A stretch of DNA of 64,000 nucleotides from Cellvibrio sp. (GCA_016712405.1 JADJRD010000014.1:620001-684000), one strand, 5' to 3'. Counted from the first letter of the stretch, positions 36,586 to 47,371 are shown. A program made the numbers and translations. The notes: a model not told the origin generated them from the letters alone.

Positions 36586-36692
36586 TTAAATCCCTCCCCC
36601 GCCTCCCTTTTTCAAAGGGAGGAGCTTGATTCTCTCAATGAAAAAGTTCGTGGCAGACTCCCCCTTTGAAAAAGGAGGATTGAGGGGGATTT
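36586..36692. repeat. Inverted pair of CTCCCTTT hairpin repeats between hemE and gltD
   Basis: AAATCCCTCCCCCGCCTCCC with CCTTTTTCAAAGGGAGG forms the left unit. The right unit is CCCCCTTTGAAAAAGGAGG with an ATTGAGGGGGATTTT tail. The right end touches the gltD stop codon. The layout matches the loci around serA. Confidence 0.8.
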
Positions 36693-38108
36693 TTACACCT
36701 GCAAATAATCCAAAATTCCTTCAGCTGCTTCGCGACCTTCCCATATGGCTGTCACAACTAAATCGGAACCGCGCACCATATCACCGCCAGCAAACACTTT
36801 AGGATTGCTGGTTTGGAATTTGAACTCTTGTTTTTCGGGTGCAATTACACCCCCCCAATCATTGGTTTTGACGCCATTGGTTGCAAACCAGGGTTGTGGG
36901 CTTGGGCGGAAACCGAAAGCGATCAGTACAACATCCGCAGGCAGAATTTCTTCGGAACCTTCAACAACAACGGCGCTGCGACGGCCTTTTGCATCGGGTT
37001 CGCCCATTTTGGTGGTGACGACTTTTACGCCTTCCACTTTTCCACTACCTACAATGGCAACAGGTTGACGGTTGTAGAGAAACTGAACACCTTCTTCTTT
37101 TGCGTTAGACACTTCACGTTTGGAGCCAGGCATGTTTTCTTCGTCGCGACGATAAGCACAGGTCACTGACGCAGCGCCTTGCCGAATCGAGGTGCGATTA
37201 CAGTCCATGGCAGTATCGCCACCACCGAGCACAACGACTTTTTTACCCTTAACGCTGATGAAATCAGCTGGATCTTTTTCGAATCCCAAATTGCGATTGA
37301 CGTTGGCAACCAGGAAAGGCAGTGCGTCATAAACACCCGGTAACTCTTCACCGGGGAAACCACCTTTCATGTAGGTGTAAGTACCCATACCCATAAAGAC
37401 GGCATCGTAATCACGCAGCAATTCTTCTATGGTGATGTCTTTGCCCACTTCGGTATTGAGGCGGAATTCCACTCCCATTTCTTCGAAGATTTTACGGCGA
37501 CGGCTCATCACAGATTTTTCTAATTTGAATTCAGGAATACCGAAAGTCAGCAAGCCGCCGATTTCAGGATACTTATCAAATACAACAGGTTTAACACCAT
37601 TGCGCACCAATACATCCGCGCAACCAATACCTGCGGGACCAGCACCAATCACGGCTACTTTTTTGTTGGTCCACACCACTTTGGACATATCCGGCTTCCA
37701 GCCCATAGCAAACGCTGTGTCGGTAATATATTTTTCGGCATTGCCGATAGTCACTGCACCGAAGCCGTCATTCAACGTACAAGCGCCTTCGCAAAGACGA
37801 TCTTGCGGGCAGACGCGACCGCAAACTTCCGGCAATGAATTGGTTTGATGGCTGAGTTCGGCGGCTTCAAAAATATTGCCTTCGGAAATCAGCTTCAACC
37901 AATTGGGGATGAAGTTGTGAACCGGGCATTTCCACTCGCAATAAGGGTTGCCGCATTCAAGACAACGATGTGCCTGATTCTCAACTTCTTCTTTGGCGAA
38001 GGGTTGATAAATCTCCACAAATTTATGCTTGCGAGTGTCCAAATCTTTTTTGGATGGATCCTGACGGCCCACATCGAGAAACTGAAAATCATTGTTTAAA
38101 CGTGCCAT
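36693..38108 (-). CDS. gltD: Glutamate synthase (NADPH) small subunit
   Basis: GltD feeds electrons from NADPH through FAD and iron-sulfur clusters to GltB. The 471-residue protein has N-terminal cysteine motifs (HRCLECGNPYCEWKCPVHN and CGRVCPQDRLCEGAC), the FAD motif GAGPAGIGCADVL and the NADPH motif LGGGDTAMDC. It begins 14 bases after gltB ends, so the two form an operon for ammonium assimilation. Confidence 0.96.
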   Translation of the reverse strand: MARLNNDFQFLDVGRQDPSKKDLDTRKHKFVEIYQPFAKEEVENQAHRCLECGNPYCEWKCPVHNFIPNWLKLISEGNIFEAAELSHQTNSLPEVCGRVCPQDRLCEGACTLNDGFGAVTIGNAEKYITDTAFAMGWKPDMSKVVWTNKKVAVIGAGPAGIGCADVLVRNGVKPVVFDKYPEIGGLLTFGIPEFKLEKSVMSRRRKIFEEMGVEFRLNTEVGKDITIEELLRDYDAVFMGMGTYTYMKGGFPGEELPGVYDALPFLVANVNRNLGFEKDPADFISVKGKKVVVLGGGDTAMDCNRTSIRQGAASVTCAYRRDEENMPGSKREVSNAKEEGVQFLYNRQPVAIVGSGKVEGVKVVTTKMGEPDAKGRRSAVVVEGSEEILPADVVLIAFGFRPSPQPWFATNGVKTNDWGGVIAPEKQEFKFQTSNPKVFAGGDMVRGSDLVVTAIWEGREAAEGILDYLQV

Positions 38109-38122
38109 GACTATTGCCTCTA

Positions 38123-41100
38123 TTACTCGCCACGCTTACGGAAACTATTTAGCAAGCCGCTTATAGCTGCTGCCTTGGGTTTGACTAACCAAAATTTGCG
38201 AATCATATCGTCAAAGTTGGCGAGTAAATATTGACCCCAAGTACTTTCAGTCTCGCGAACAAATTCCTCAATCACTCCGCGCAGATGATTGCGATGTGCT
38301 TCAAGTGCTTCAGTGTTAATGCGGTGAATATCGACTAATTCATGGTTGTATTTGTCGACAAAGTTATTGGCTTCGTCCAACACATAAGCAAAACCACCTG
38401 TCATACCCGCCCCGAAGTTAAGGCCGGTTGGGCCAAGTACAGTGACCACGCCACCTGTCATGTATTCACAACAGTGATCACCTGCACCTTCGACAACTAC
38501 ATGGGCGCCGGAGTTACGCACACCACAACGCTCACCTGCGGTACCTGCCGCAAATAACTTACCACCTGTAGCACCGTACAAACAGGTATTACCCATGATG
38601 CTGGTGACATTGGTTTTGAAAGACGAGTTGCGTGGCGGACGCAATACTAATTTGCCACCCGCCATACCTTTACCGACATAGTCGTTGGCGTCGCCTTCCA
38701 GAATCATATCCAAACCACCGGCGTTCCAAACACCAAAGCTTTGACCAGCAATACCCGTCAATTTCAGTTTGATGGGCTTGTCTGCCATGCCCTGATTACC
38801 GTAACGCTTGGCGATTTCACCGCTGATACGCGCACCGATTGAACGGTCGCAGTTGGTGATGCGGAATTCAAATTCACCGCCGGTTTTAGCTTCTATCGCT
38901 GGCAGCACTTTACGCACCATCGCCTCTGCTGTTTCACCTTTATCGAAAGGCTCATTTTTGGCAACAGAACAGAGTTGGGGCTTGGTTGCCAGATAATCAT
39001 CGGTATAGATGATTGGACTTAAATCCAACTGTTGTTGTTTCTCGGTTTCGCCATCCAGCAGTTTGAGCAGATCAACGCGACCCACTAATTCGCCCAGAGT
39101 GCGAACTCCCAATCGTGCCAGCCACTCACGTGTTTCTTCGGCCATGAATTTGAAGAAATTCATGGCCATTTCGACTGTGCCTATGTAATGGTCTTTACGC
39201 AGTTTGTCTTGCTGGGTCGCAACACCAGTCGCACAGTTATTCAAGTGACAAATACGCAGGTATTTACAGCCAAGCGCCACCATTGGCCGGTACCAAAACC
39301 GAAGCTCTCAGCACCCAACATAGCGGCTTTCACTACGTCCAAGCCGGTTTTCAAGCCACCGTCAGTTTGTACACGCACTTTATTACGCAGATCGTTCGCA
39401 CGCAGAGTTTGATGAGTCTCTGACAGACCCAATTCCCATGGCGAACCGGCATATTTAATTGATGTTAATGGACTGGCCGCAGTACCGCCGTCATAGCCGG
39501 AAATGGTGATCAGGTCGGCATAGGCTTTGGCAACACCGGCTGCAATTGTTCCCACACCTGGACGCGATACCAGCTTCACCGATACCAGTGCAGCTGGATT
39601 CACTTGTTTCAAGTCATAAATCAGCTGAGCCAAATCTTCGATGGAATAAATATCATGATGTGGCGGTGGAGAAATCAAAGTCACACCGGGAACCGAGTAA
39701 CGCAAACGAGCGATCAACTCATTCACTTTACCGCCGGGCAACTGACCACCCTCACCGGGTTTTGCACCCTGGGCGACTTTAATTTGCAACACTTCAGCAT
39801 TCACCAGATAAGCCGGTGTTACACCAAAACGGCCAGACGCCACTTGTTTAATTTTGGAAGTTTTGATGGTGCCGTAACGCGCAGGATCCTCACCACCTTC
39901 ACCCGAGTTGGATCGGCCACCCAAACGGTTCATGGCTTCCGCCAAGGCTTCGTGCGCTTCAGGCGATAAAGCACCTAATGACATGCCGGCTGAGTCAAAA
40001 CGTTTGATAATGCTTTCAATCGGCTCTACTTCTGACAGCGGGATAGGCTTGCAGACTTCTTCGTGTAGTGCCAACAAATCACGCAGCATGGATACCGGGC
40101 GCTTGTTCACCAAATCCGCATATTCATGCCAAACCTTGAAGTCGTTCGTTTGCACAGCTTTTTGCAGGGTTTGCACAACATCCGGGTTAAAAGCATGATA
40201 CTCAGAATTGTGAACATACTTCAGCAAGCCGCCTTGAACGATTGGCTTTCGCTCAACCCATGCAGTTTGTGCAATGATTTTTTGATCCGTTTCCAGATCT
40301 TCAAATCGTGCTCCGCCAATGCGTGATGGCGTGCTTTCAAAGCACATTTCAACCACTTCCTTGGACAGGCCAATCGCTTCAAAGAGTTGTGCTCCGCGAT
40401 AAGAAACTACGGTTGAAATCCCCATTTTAGAGAGGATTTTCAGCAGACCTTTATCGAGACCTTTGCGATAGTTTTTGTAGGCGTAGTCGGTGTCCACCAA
40501 CAGCTCACCTGACTCAATCATATTGTTGAGCACGTGATAGCTGAGGTAAGGATAAACCGCCGTTGCACCGTAACCTATCAATGCTGCAACCTGATGAGGA
40601 TCGCGCGCAGAGCCAGTCTCAACAATTAAGTTGGCTTCGCAACGCAAACCTACATTGGTCAAATGTTGATGCACGGCGCCCACGGCCAACAAGGCTTGCA
40701 TGGGGATCAGATCTTGCTGCAATTTGTTGTCGCTGAGCATGATCAGCACTTTGCCTGATCGAACTGACGCTTCAACATCAGCACATAATTTTTTCAGCGC
40801 CGTTTGCAGTGAGCTGACTTTAGGGTCGTAATTCAGATCAAAATAGGCTTGCTCATAACCTGGACGTTGCAGCTCACAAAGTGCACGGAACTTACGAGGT
40901 GAGAGCACGGGCGAGCTTAATATCACGCGATCCGCATGTTCAGCGGTTTCCTCATACACGGGCAACTCTCGTCCCAAACAGACTTCCAGCGACATCACAA
41001 TTGCTTCACGCAATGGGTCGATTGGCGGGTTAGTTACCTGAGCAAATTGCTGGCGGAAATAATCATAGAGTGACCGTTGTTGGCGCGACAAAATGGCCAT

Positions 41101-42570
41101 AGGGGTATCGTCACCCATAGAGCCAACCGCTTCTTGGCCGCCTTCCGCCATTGGTCTTAAGAGTTGATCGCGCTCTTCAAAACTGACCTGAAACATTTTC
41201 ATGTAAGTTTTGACTTCAATGGGCGCAATGCCATTCTCTTTGGCATCCGCAGCCAAGCTGGATTCGATGCGTAACGCACGTTCTTTCAACCATTGTTTGT
41301 AAGGCTTGCTGGTCTTGAGTTGGTTATCGACATCTTCCGTGTTATGCAAGGTACCGGTAAGGGTGTCGATGGACATGATTTGGCCTGGCCCAAGGCGACC
41401 TTTGGCGACTACATCAGCCGGATCATAAGCATAAACACCGACTTCTGAAGCCACAGTGATGATGTCATCTTTGGTGATCACCCAACGAGACGGGCGCAAA
41501 CCGTTACGGTCCAGCGTACAAACGGCATAACGACCATCAGTGATAACCAAACCAGCGGGGCCATCCCAAGGTTCGATATGCATGGAGTTGTATTCATAGA
41601 ATGCACGTAGATCGGCATCCATAGTTTCAACATTTTGCCAAGCGGGCGGTACCAGCATACGAATTGCACGATGTAACTCCATGCCGCCTAATGTCAGGAT
41701 TTCCAACATGTTATCGAGGCTGGAAGAGTCAGAGCCCGTGCGGTTGACCAAGGGAGTCAGTTGTTGGAGTTCGGGCAATAAATCAGTGACGAACTTGGGG
41801 GTGCGTGCTACCGACCAATTGCGGTTGCCCACAATTGTGTTGATCTCACCGTTATGCGCCAGCATGCGGAATGGTTGTGCCAAAGGCCAGATGGGCATGG
41901 TGTTGGTTGAAAAGCGTTGGTGGAAAACACAAATCGCGGTTTCCAGTCGTTCATCAGCCAAGTCGGCGAAGAATCCTGGCAAATCAACAGGCATCATCAA
42001 GCCTTTATAGGACAAGACGCTAGTGCTCAAACTGGCGACATAAAAGCTCTTATCACCGGATAAACGTTGTTCGGTTTTACGACGAGCGGTAAAAAGTTTG
42101 GCGTTGACCTGCTCAACGGGCAGATCACTGTTTACAAATAAATGACTAAAGGAAGGTAATGATTTAAGTGCTATTGGGCCGAGACAGGAGGTGTCTACCG
42201 GTACCTGACGCCAGCCAGCGACAATCAAGCCTTGTCTGGTTAATTCTTCTTCAAATAGGGCGCGTTGTTGTTTAGCAATAGACTCGTCCAAGCTCAACAT
42301 AATAGAGCCAACACCATAAACGGGTGTGAGTTCGGCACAACCGGCTTCTTTGGCAACGGCGCGCAAAAAACTGTCTGGCTTTTGAATCAAAAGACCGCAT
42401 CCGTCACCGGTTTTGCCGTCGGCGTTAATACCACCGCGGTGAGTCATGCAAGTAAGAGCTTCAATTGCGGTTTTCAGTAAACGGTGGCTGGTTTTGCCCT
42501 TTAAATGGGCAATTAATCCAAAACCGCAGTTATCTTTAAACTCATCTATCTGGTAGAGGCCAGTGGTCAT
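38123..42570 (-). CDS. gltB: Glutamate synthase (NADPH) large subunit, frameshifted in this sequence
   Basis: GltB makes two glutamates from glutamine and 2-oxoglutarate. The start is the ATG at 42570. The N-terminal amidotransferase domain follows closely (CGFGLIAHLKGKTSH; catalytic Cys expected as residue 12 or so after processing). Later come the FMN/3Fe-4S synthase domain and the C-terminal beta-helix (GGKLVLRPP, GATGGKLFAAG). The frame is broken near 39285: ...FGFGTG is followed by QWWRLAV instead of PMVALGCKYLRICHLNNCATGVAT. One missing C on the minus strand (GGCC for GGCCC) restores 1482 residues, the usual length. The longer open frame back to 42729 is promoter and leader, not coding. 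Confidence 0.94.
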
Positions 42571-42657
42571 AGGCTGATTCTCAACAAAAACACACTCAAA
42601 AGAGAAAATGCTTGGCAGAAATACCATACGAAACTTGCGCCAAAACACTTCCCAGAC

Positions 42658-42683
42658 AAAAAAGCCCCTGAGGTTTAGGGGCT
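42658..42683 (-). terminator. Intrinsic terminator-like hairpin in the gltB leader
   Basis: On the minus strand AGCCCCT and AGGGGCT form a seven-pair stem around a seven-base loop, followed by six U. It lies about 10-15 bases after the predicted transcription start of gltB and 88 bases before its ATG. It could be an attenuator or end a tiny transcript. Confidence 0.65.
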
Positions 42684-42700
42684 GGACAAATGGGCGCAGG

Positions 42701-42729
42701 ATATTACCCGCTAAGGGGGTGAATGGCAA
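42701..42729 (-). promoter_or_regulatory. Sigma-70-type promoter of gltBD
   Basis: Minus-strand TTGCCA (42729-42724) and TAATAT (42706-42701) are separated by exactly 17 bases. It points to gltB and is followed almost at once by the terminator-like hairpin. Confidence 0.65.
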
Positions 42730-42879
42730 GATGATAGGGTAGGCGATGGCTTTGCCGGGGGCTTTGGTATGGATAAAACCTTAAGTAAAAATTAACCTGC
42801 AAGCGGTTGTCCATAGGCTCACCTTTTTCTTCGGTTACTCTATGGTCACAGAACGATTGAATTTATATTGAGACCTCAA

Positions 42880-44679
42880 ATGTCCCATCAAATCACACGA
42901 CGACGTTTTCTAACTAGGGGTGGTCAATGTTTGGCTCTGACTGGTTTAACGGCGTGTTCAACTATCCCTGAGGTATCTCGTAATTTTGTTGGGTCGTCTC
43001 TACGGAAAACACATGAATTAACCGGCACCGAATTTGATTTGGTTATAGGTTATAGCCAAGTGAATTTTACGGGTAAAAAGCGTTATGCCACTACGGTAAA
43101 TCAATCCTTGCCTGCTCCAGTTCTGCGTTGGCGAGAAGGTTCTCGCGTAAAGATCAATGTCACCAATCATTTGCCTTCTCTTACCTCAATTCATTGGCAT
43201 GGCATTATTTTGCCTAGCAATATGGATGGTGTTCCCGGATTGAGTTTTGATGGCATTGCTCCCGGCGAAACGTTTACTTATAAATTTCCGATTTTGCAAA
43301 GCGGTACTTATTGGTATCACAGTCATTCCAACTTTCAGGAACAAACCGGTTTATACGGCGCAATTATTATTGATCCTGCAACACCGGAAGCGGATCAATA
43401 TGATCGCGAATACGTCATCTTATTGTCTGATTGGAGTGATGAAAACCCAGAAGCGATTTATCGCAATTTAAAAAAATCCAGTCATTTTTATAATCGTCAG
43501 GAAAGAACCCTTGGTGATTTAGTTGGCGATATTCAAAAAGACGGCCTATTAAACACTTTGGATAATCGCGCTATGTGGAATGAGATGCGTATGAGTGATA
43601 GGGATATTTCTGATGTGGCTGGTGCGACCTATGAATTTTTGATGAATGGAGCACACAATGCCGATACTTGGCAAGGCGAATTTTTTTCGGGTGAAAAAAT
43701 TCGTTTGCGTATTGTGAATGCATCGGCAATGACATTTTTCGATTTTCGAATTCCCGGTTTGCCTATGCAAGTGATCGCCGCTGATGGACAGCTCGTTCAG
43801 CCAGTTGATGTTGACGAATTCAGAATTGCTCCAGCAGAAACTTATGATGTGATTATTCAGCCAGAAAAAAATAACTATTTCATTTTCGCACAAACAATAG
43901 ATCGTTCCGGCTTTGCATTAGGTAAATTAATCTGCGATCCAGAGAAAAGTCTTGAAGTTCCTCAGGTAGATCCGGCACCGATTTTAACTATGGAAGATAT
44001 GGGGCATGGTGGTTCTGATCATAGCCAGCATGGGCAGCAGAGTGAAACAAAAAATGAATCACACTCAAAGCATAATCATTTGTTGATGGCAGAAAGTCAG
44101 GAAAAATTGGCGCCTGCAGGACTGGCGAATAGCGATCAATATTTATCTGTACTCCCCGCTCCTGACAAAGGAGATTATGGAATTGATATGCGCGTTCTTA
44201 ATCCTGCGTCAGGGCTTTATGATCCGGGAATTGGTTTGCGCCATCATCAACATTTATATGGTCGTCGAGTATTACATTACGGCGATTTAAAAAATCGATT
44301 TAACACGCTGGATAAACGTGAGCCTTCACGTGAGATTCAATTGCGCATTACAGGTAATATGCATCGTTATATTTGGTCAATTGATGGGCTGGCTTATGAT
44401 CAAGCGCCGCCGATTGAATTATCATTCAACGAAAGAATTCGTATCACGTTAATTAACGACACCATGATGACTCATCCTTTTCATTTGCATGGCATGTGGA
44501 GTGAACTGGAAACGGGTGATCCTGAATTTATTCCACGAAAACATACTATTATTGTGCAGCCTGGAAAACGGATTAGTTATTTAGTAGCCGAAGGTCGCTG
44601 GGCTTATCATTGTCATTTGTTGTATCACATGCTGGGCATGATGCGTGAAGTGCGTGTAGTAAAAGGAGATTCAGAATGA
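42880..44679 (+). CDS. copA: Copper resistance multicopper oxidase, CopA type
   Basis: This periplasmic enzyme oxidises Cu(I) to the less toxic Cu(II) using oxygen. The N-terminus TRRRFLTRGG is a twin-arginine export signal. All four copper-site motifs are present: HWHG (residues 105-108), HSH (147-149), HPFHLHG and HCHLLYHMLGMM near the end. A His/Met-rich insert (MEDMGHGGSDHSQHGQQ) precedes the last cupredoxin domain. The ATG at 42880 is preferred to an upstream TTG. Its end overlaps copB by four bases. No CopRS-type regulator lies nearby. Confidence 0.93.
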   Translation: MSHQITRRRFLTRGGQCLALTGLTACSTIPEVSRNFVGSSLRKTHELTGTEFDLVIGYSQVNFTGKKRYATTVNQSLPAPVLRWREGSRVKINVTNHLPSLTSIHWHGIILPSNMDGVPGLSFDGIAPGETFTYKFPILQSGTYWYHSHSNFQEQTGLYGAIIIDPATPEADQYDREYVILLSDWSDENPEAIYRNLKKSSHFYNRQERTLGDLVGDIQKDGLLNTLDNRAMWNEMRMSDRDISDVAGATYEFLMNGAHNADTWQGEFFSGEKIRLRIVNASAMTFFDFRIPGLPMQVIAADGQLVQPVDVDEFRIAPAETYDVIIQPEKNNYFIFAQTIDRSGFALGKLICDPEKSLEVPQVDPAPILTMEDMGHGGSDHSQHGQQSETKNESHSKHNHLLMAESQEKLAPAGLANSDQYLSVLPAPDKGDYGIDMRVLNPASGLYDPGIGLRHHQHLYGRRVLHYGDLKNRFNTLDKREPSREIQLRITGNMHRYIWSIDGLAYDQAPPIELSFNERIRITLINDTMMTHPFHLHGMWSELETGDPEFIPRKHTIIVQPGKRISYLVAEGRWAYHCHLLYHMLGMMREVRVVKGDSE

Positions 44680-45479
44680 ATAAATTAATTTTTCTCTTCG
44701 TAGGGGCGCTACTTGCTGCGTCAAGTGTTCTTGCTCAAGATCATTCACAGCATGCTGAGCACTCGCAACACACCAATCACACACAACACACAACAGATAA
44801 ATCTACACACAATACCCAATCAAAAAAAACTGATCATAGTCGGCACCCTGGTCACGCCTCACAGGATCCATTCGTTTTCTATTTCAATATAGAAGAATTG
44901 CAATCAACGCTAACACAGGATGATGCTATCTATAAAAGCAAATTGCATTCATGGATAGGAAAGGATCAATACAAATTAGGTCTTAACGCGCGAATCGAAA
45001 ATAACGAGAGCATTAGCGAATACATCGAAAAAGAACTTTTATTCTCATCCGCTTTCAGTGTTTTCTGGAATTGGCAATTTGGATTTCGACAAGATCGCAA
45101 TCCTTTTGCAAAAACAGAATGGATCAGTATTGGTTTGGAAGGCGAAGCACCTTATTTTATTCATTCACAATTACAGCTTCTCACCAATTACGATGGTGAT
45201 TCGGGATTGCGCTTGCACGTCCAGCAGGATTGGCGAATCAATGATTCATGGAGATTAACACCAGAAACGGAATTTAATTTTTATTCGGATGATGATATAG
45301 AGTTTGCACGTCAATCCGGATTGAGCGACTTTCATCTAGGTCTTAAATTGCTTTACGACAAAAATCGAAAGCTTGCACCTTATTTGGCTTTTGAATATGA
45401 AAAAAAATGGGGTGATGAAATAGAAATACATAAAAAGGATTCATCACAAATTTCAGCGGGATTGAGTTTTTGGTTTTGA
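44676..45479 (+). CDS. copB: Copper resistance protein B (CopB)
   Basis: This outer-membrane protein works with CopA. The signal peptide ends in SSVLAQ. A His-rich stretch (HSQHAEHSQHTNHTQH) that can bind copper follows, and then a beta-barrel domain of alternating strands that ends in a terminal Phe (AGLSFWF). The mature domain reads DPFVFYFNIEELQ and KTEWISIGLEGEAPYF, as in CopB. The length is 267 residues. The start overlaps the copA stop (ATGA), so the two are translated together. It ends convergently with the VIT1-like gene, directly adjacent. Confidence 0.92.
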   Translation: MNKLIFLFVGALLAASSVLAQDHSQHAEHSQHTNHTQHTTDKSTHNTQSKKTDHSRHPGHASQDPFVFYFNIEELQSTLTQDDAIYKSKLHSWIGKDQYKLGLNARIENNESISEYIEKELLFSSAFSVFWNWQFGFRQDRNPFAKTEWISIGLEGEAPYFIHSQLQLLTNYDGDSGLRLHVQQDWRINDSWRLTPETEFNFYSDDDIEFARQSGLSDFHLGLKLLYDKNRKLAPYLAFEYEKKWGDEIEIHKKDSSQISAGLSFWF

Positions 45480-46166
45480 TTAAACCGCAATTCCAAAAAA
45501 CGATCCCACTAACGAGGTTGCAGCCATTGCTGCTGCTCCCCAAAATGTCACACGAACGGCTCCTTTTATTGGCCTTGCGCCGCCAATTTTTGCAGATAAA
45601 GCGCCAAGTAATGCTAGAGCAAGTAAAGAAAAAAATGGAAGCGTCCAAAGATTTTCTGCTACCAGCGTAATTGCAATCAATAGTGGAATTGCTGCACCTA
45701 ATGAAAAACTGATGGCGGATGCAACAGCGGCTTGAAGGGGTTTGGCTGTATTAAAATCGGTAATACCTAATTCATCTCGCGCATGTGCACCTAATGCATC
45801 TCGCTGGGTTAATTCGGCGGCAATTTTTTTGGATAAGTCTCGGGAAACACCGCGTGCGATATAAATTTCTTCCAGTTCGCGCAGTTCACTTTCAGGGTTG
45901 TCGATTAATTCAATTTTCTCTCGTTCCAAATCGGCATTTTCCAAATCCATTTGTGAGCAAACGGAAACATATTCTCCTGCTGCCATACTAATGGCGCCAG
46001 CAACTAATCCAGCAATGCCTGCTAATAAAATAGTGGATTGGGTTTGATTGGCGACAGCAATGCCCATCATCAAGCTGGCAGTGGAAATTATACCGTCGTT
46101 TGCGCCGAGTACCGCTGCACGCAACCAACCTGAACGATGATAAAAATGTTGATCTCTGCTTGGCAT
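45480..46166 (-). CDS. VIT1/CCC1 family transporter
   Basis: This 228-residue protein has the VIT1 pattern: GWLRAAVLGANDGIISTASLMMG for the first helix, GLVAGAISMAAGEYVSVCSQ for the second, a Glu-rich cytoplasmic metal-binding loop (ELREIEEIYIARG-type, here ELRELEEIYIARG), then three helices. It is predicted to move Fe2+ or Mn2+ out of the cytoplasm. It is followed on the same strand upstream by the cytochrome b561 gene six bases away, so it is last in a small metal/redox operon. Confidence 0.9.
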   Translation of the reverse strand: MPSRDQHFYHRSGWLRAAVLGANDGIISTASLMMGIAVANQTQSTILLAGIAGLVAGAISMAAGEYVSVCSQMDLENADLEREKIELIDNPESELRELEEIYIARGVSRDLSKKIAAELTQRDALGAHARDELGITDFNTAKPLQAAVASAISFSLGAAIPLLIAITLVAENLWTLPFFSLLALALLGALSAKIGGARPIKGAVRVTFWGAAAMAATSLVGSFFGIAV

Positions 46167-46171
46167 GTTGT

Positions 46172-46720
46172 TCAGCTTTTAATTTTCAAGAAAGACATGC
46201 GCAATAACACATTATTTTTCATGATGTAATGATGAAAGAGGGCGGCGGCTGTGTGTAATCCAATCAAGGCATAGCCCAACTTTGCACCTATTTCATGCAG
46301 TTCATGTAGTTGTTCGCCCAGCGCTTTGTTTTCGGTAATGAGTATTGGCAATTCCAATCCAAAAAATGGCACTGCTTTACCATGAGCATTTAATATTAGC
46401 CAACCGCTTATCGGCATGGCAATCATTAAGCTATATAACGCTAAATGCATTAATTTAGACAAAATTTTCAGGTGCGGTTTTAATGCCGGCAGTATTTCAG
46501 GCGTTGTTGAAAAAATACGTGCAGCGATACGAATAACAACCAGGAATAATAAAGATGCACCCAACATAAAATGTATAGTTTTCATCAATTCACGTGGATC
46601 GCTGCCTCTTTCAAAAATCCCACGAAATTCCATGGTGGCGTAGATTGCAATCATTAATAAAAATATAAACCAATGTAATCCAATGACTAAAGAACTATAG
46701 CGCGTATTATTTGTTGTCAT
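46172..46720 (-). CDS. Cytochrome b561 family protein
   Basis: This 182-residue inner-membrane di-haem cytochrome has four helices with His ligands in the expected places: H16 in IGLHWFIF, H50 in TIHFMLG, the helix-three His in LMHLALYS, and the C-terminal IGLHTAAALFHHY. It is likely to pass electrons from quinol or act as a superoxide:ubiquinone oxidoreductase (CybB-like). It sits between DUF3465 and the VIT1-like gene with short gaps (13 and 5 bases). Confidence 0.9.
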   Translation of the reverse strand: MTTNNTRYSSLVIGLHWFIFLLMIAIYATMEFRGIFERGSDPRELMKTIHFMLGASLLFLVVIRIAARIFSTTPEILPALKPHLKILSKLMHLALYSLMIAMPISGWLILNAHGKAVPFFGLELPILITENKALGEQLHELHEIGAKLGYALIGLHTAAALFHHYIMKNNVLLRMSFLKIKS

Positions 46721-46733
46721 GGCTCGTCTCTTT

Positions 46734-47222
46734 TTATTGATAGGTTATGTTGTTATGTTTGATCCATCCACCACTTTTTTTATTAGCAGGATCATGATGT
46801 GTCCAGTGAATGACACCACCTTTTTCATTCCATTCATACTCACCGTAGAACTGAATCATATCACCCACATGCAGATTGGAAACTCTTTCAGCCAGATCGA
46901 TATTATGCGCGATCAATAGTGTTTGACTTGGGTTAACCTTAACCAAAAATCGCTGATGCCGACTACCTTTATTATCATCAGATAAAATATTAATCACTTC
47001 GCCTGACCCAGCCAACCAAATATTTGATCTTCTGTTGTCAAATGCCGCTTGCAGTTCAGGATTAGATTTAAGTGCGAGGGATTGTGATTCAGTAGTAGTG
47101 GCTGTTGGCGAATAAGTTTCTTTGGCGGTTGAATTTGAGGATGTTTTTTCTTCATTGATCGTCCATTGGGCAATCAATAAGCCTGCCAATAGAATCCCGA
47201 TTATGTATTTTGAATTTTTCAA
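46734..47222 (-). CDS. DUF3465 domain-containing protein
   Basis: This 162-residue protein has one N-terminal membrane anchor or signal (IIGILLAGLLIAQW), then a Ser/Thr-rich linker and an OB-like domain. DUF3465 hallmarks are QRFLVKVNPSQTLLIAHNIDLA, GDMIQFYGEYEWNEKGGVIHWTHHDP and the C-terminal GGWIKHNNITYQ. It is periplasmic with unknown function. It is first gene of the minus-strand trio with cytochrome b561 and VIT1-like, and divergent from the MMPL operon. Confidence 0.88.
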   Translation of the reverse strand: MKNSKYIIGILLAGLLIAQWTINEEKTSSNSTAKETYSPTATTTESQSLALKSNPELQAAFDNRRSNIWLAGSGEVINILSDDNKGSRHQRFLVKVNPSQTLLIAHNIDLAERVSNLHVGDMIQFYGEYEWNEKGGVIHWTHHDPANKKSGGWIKHNNITYQ

Positions 47223-47287
47223 TTTTATATCCTCAAATTGAATTTAATAGAGAGTTTTGCACGAATACATTTTGTTTAATCTGGCAT

Positions 47288-47311
47288 CGTCATCCCTGCG
47301 CAGGAATGACG
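47288..47311. repeat. Palindromic GTCAT-CCTGCGCAGG repeat
   Basis: CGTCATCCCTGCGCAGGAATGACG is a near-perfect palindrome with two mismatches, of the widespread REP-like GTCATTCC type (outer CGTCAT / ATGACG, inner CCTGCGCAGG). It lies in the 238-base gap between divergent genes, upstream of the MMPL promoter. Confidence 0.6.
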
Positions 47312-47371
47312 AAATACAGATATACCCAATCACAAATATCAGGCTTTTTCGTCAAACTCAACTTTGCCCCA

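Noticed and set aside
42571..42729. N-terminal extension of gltB to 42729
   Set aside because: The extension would run through the promoter and terminator hairpin. The conserved start of GltB is at 42570.
42815..42855. CCATAG...CTATGG dyad upstream of copA as a copper-response operator
   Set aside because: The arms are only six bases and 23 bases apart, and they do not resemble known CueR or CopR sites; not strong enough to call.
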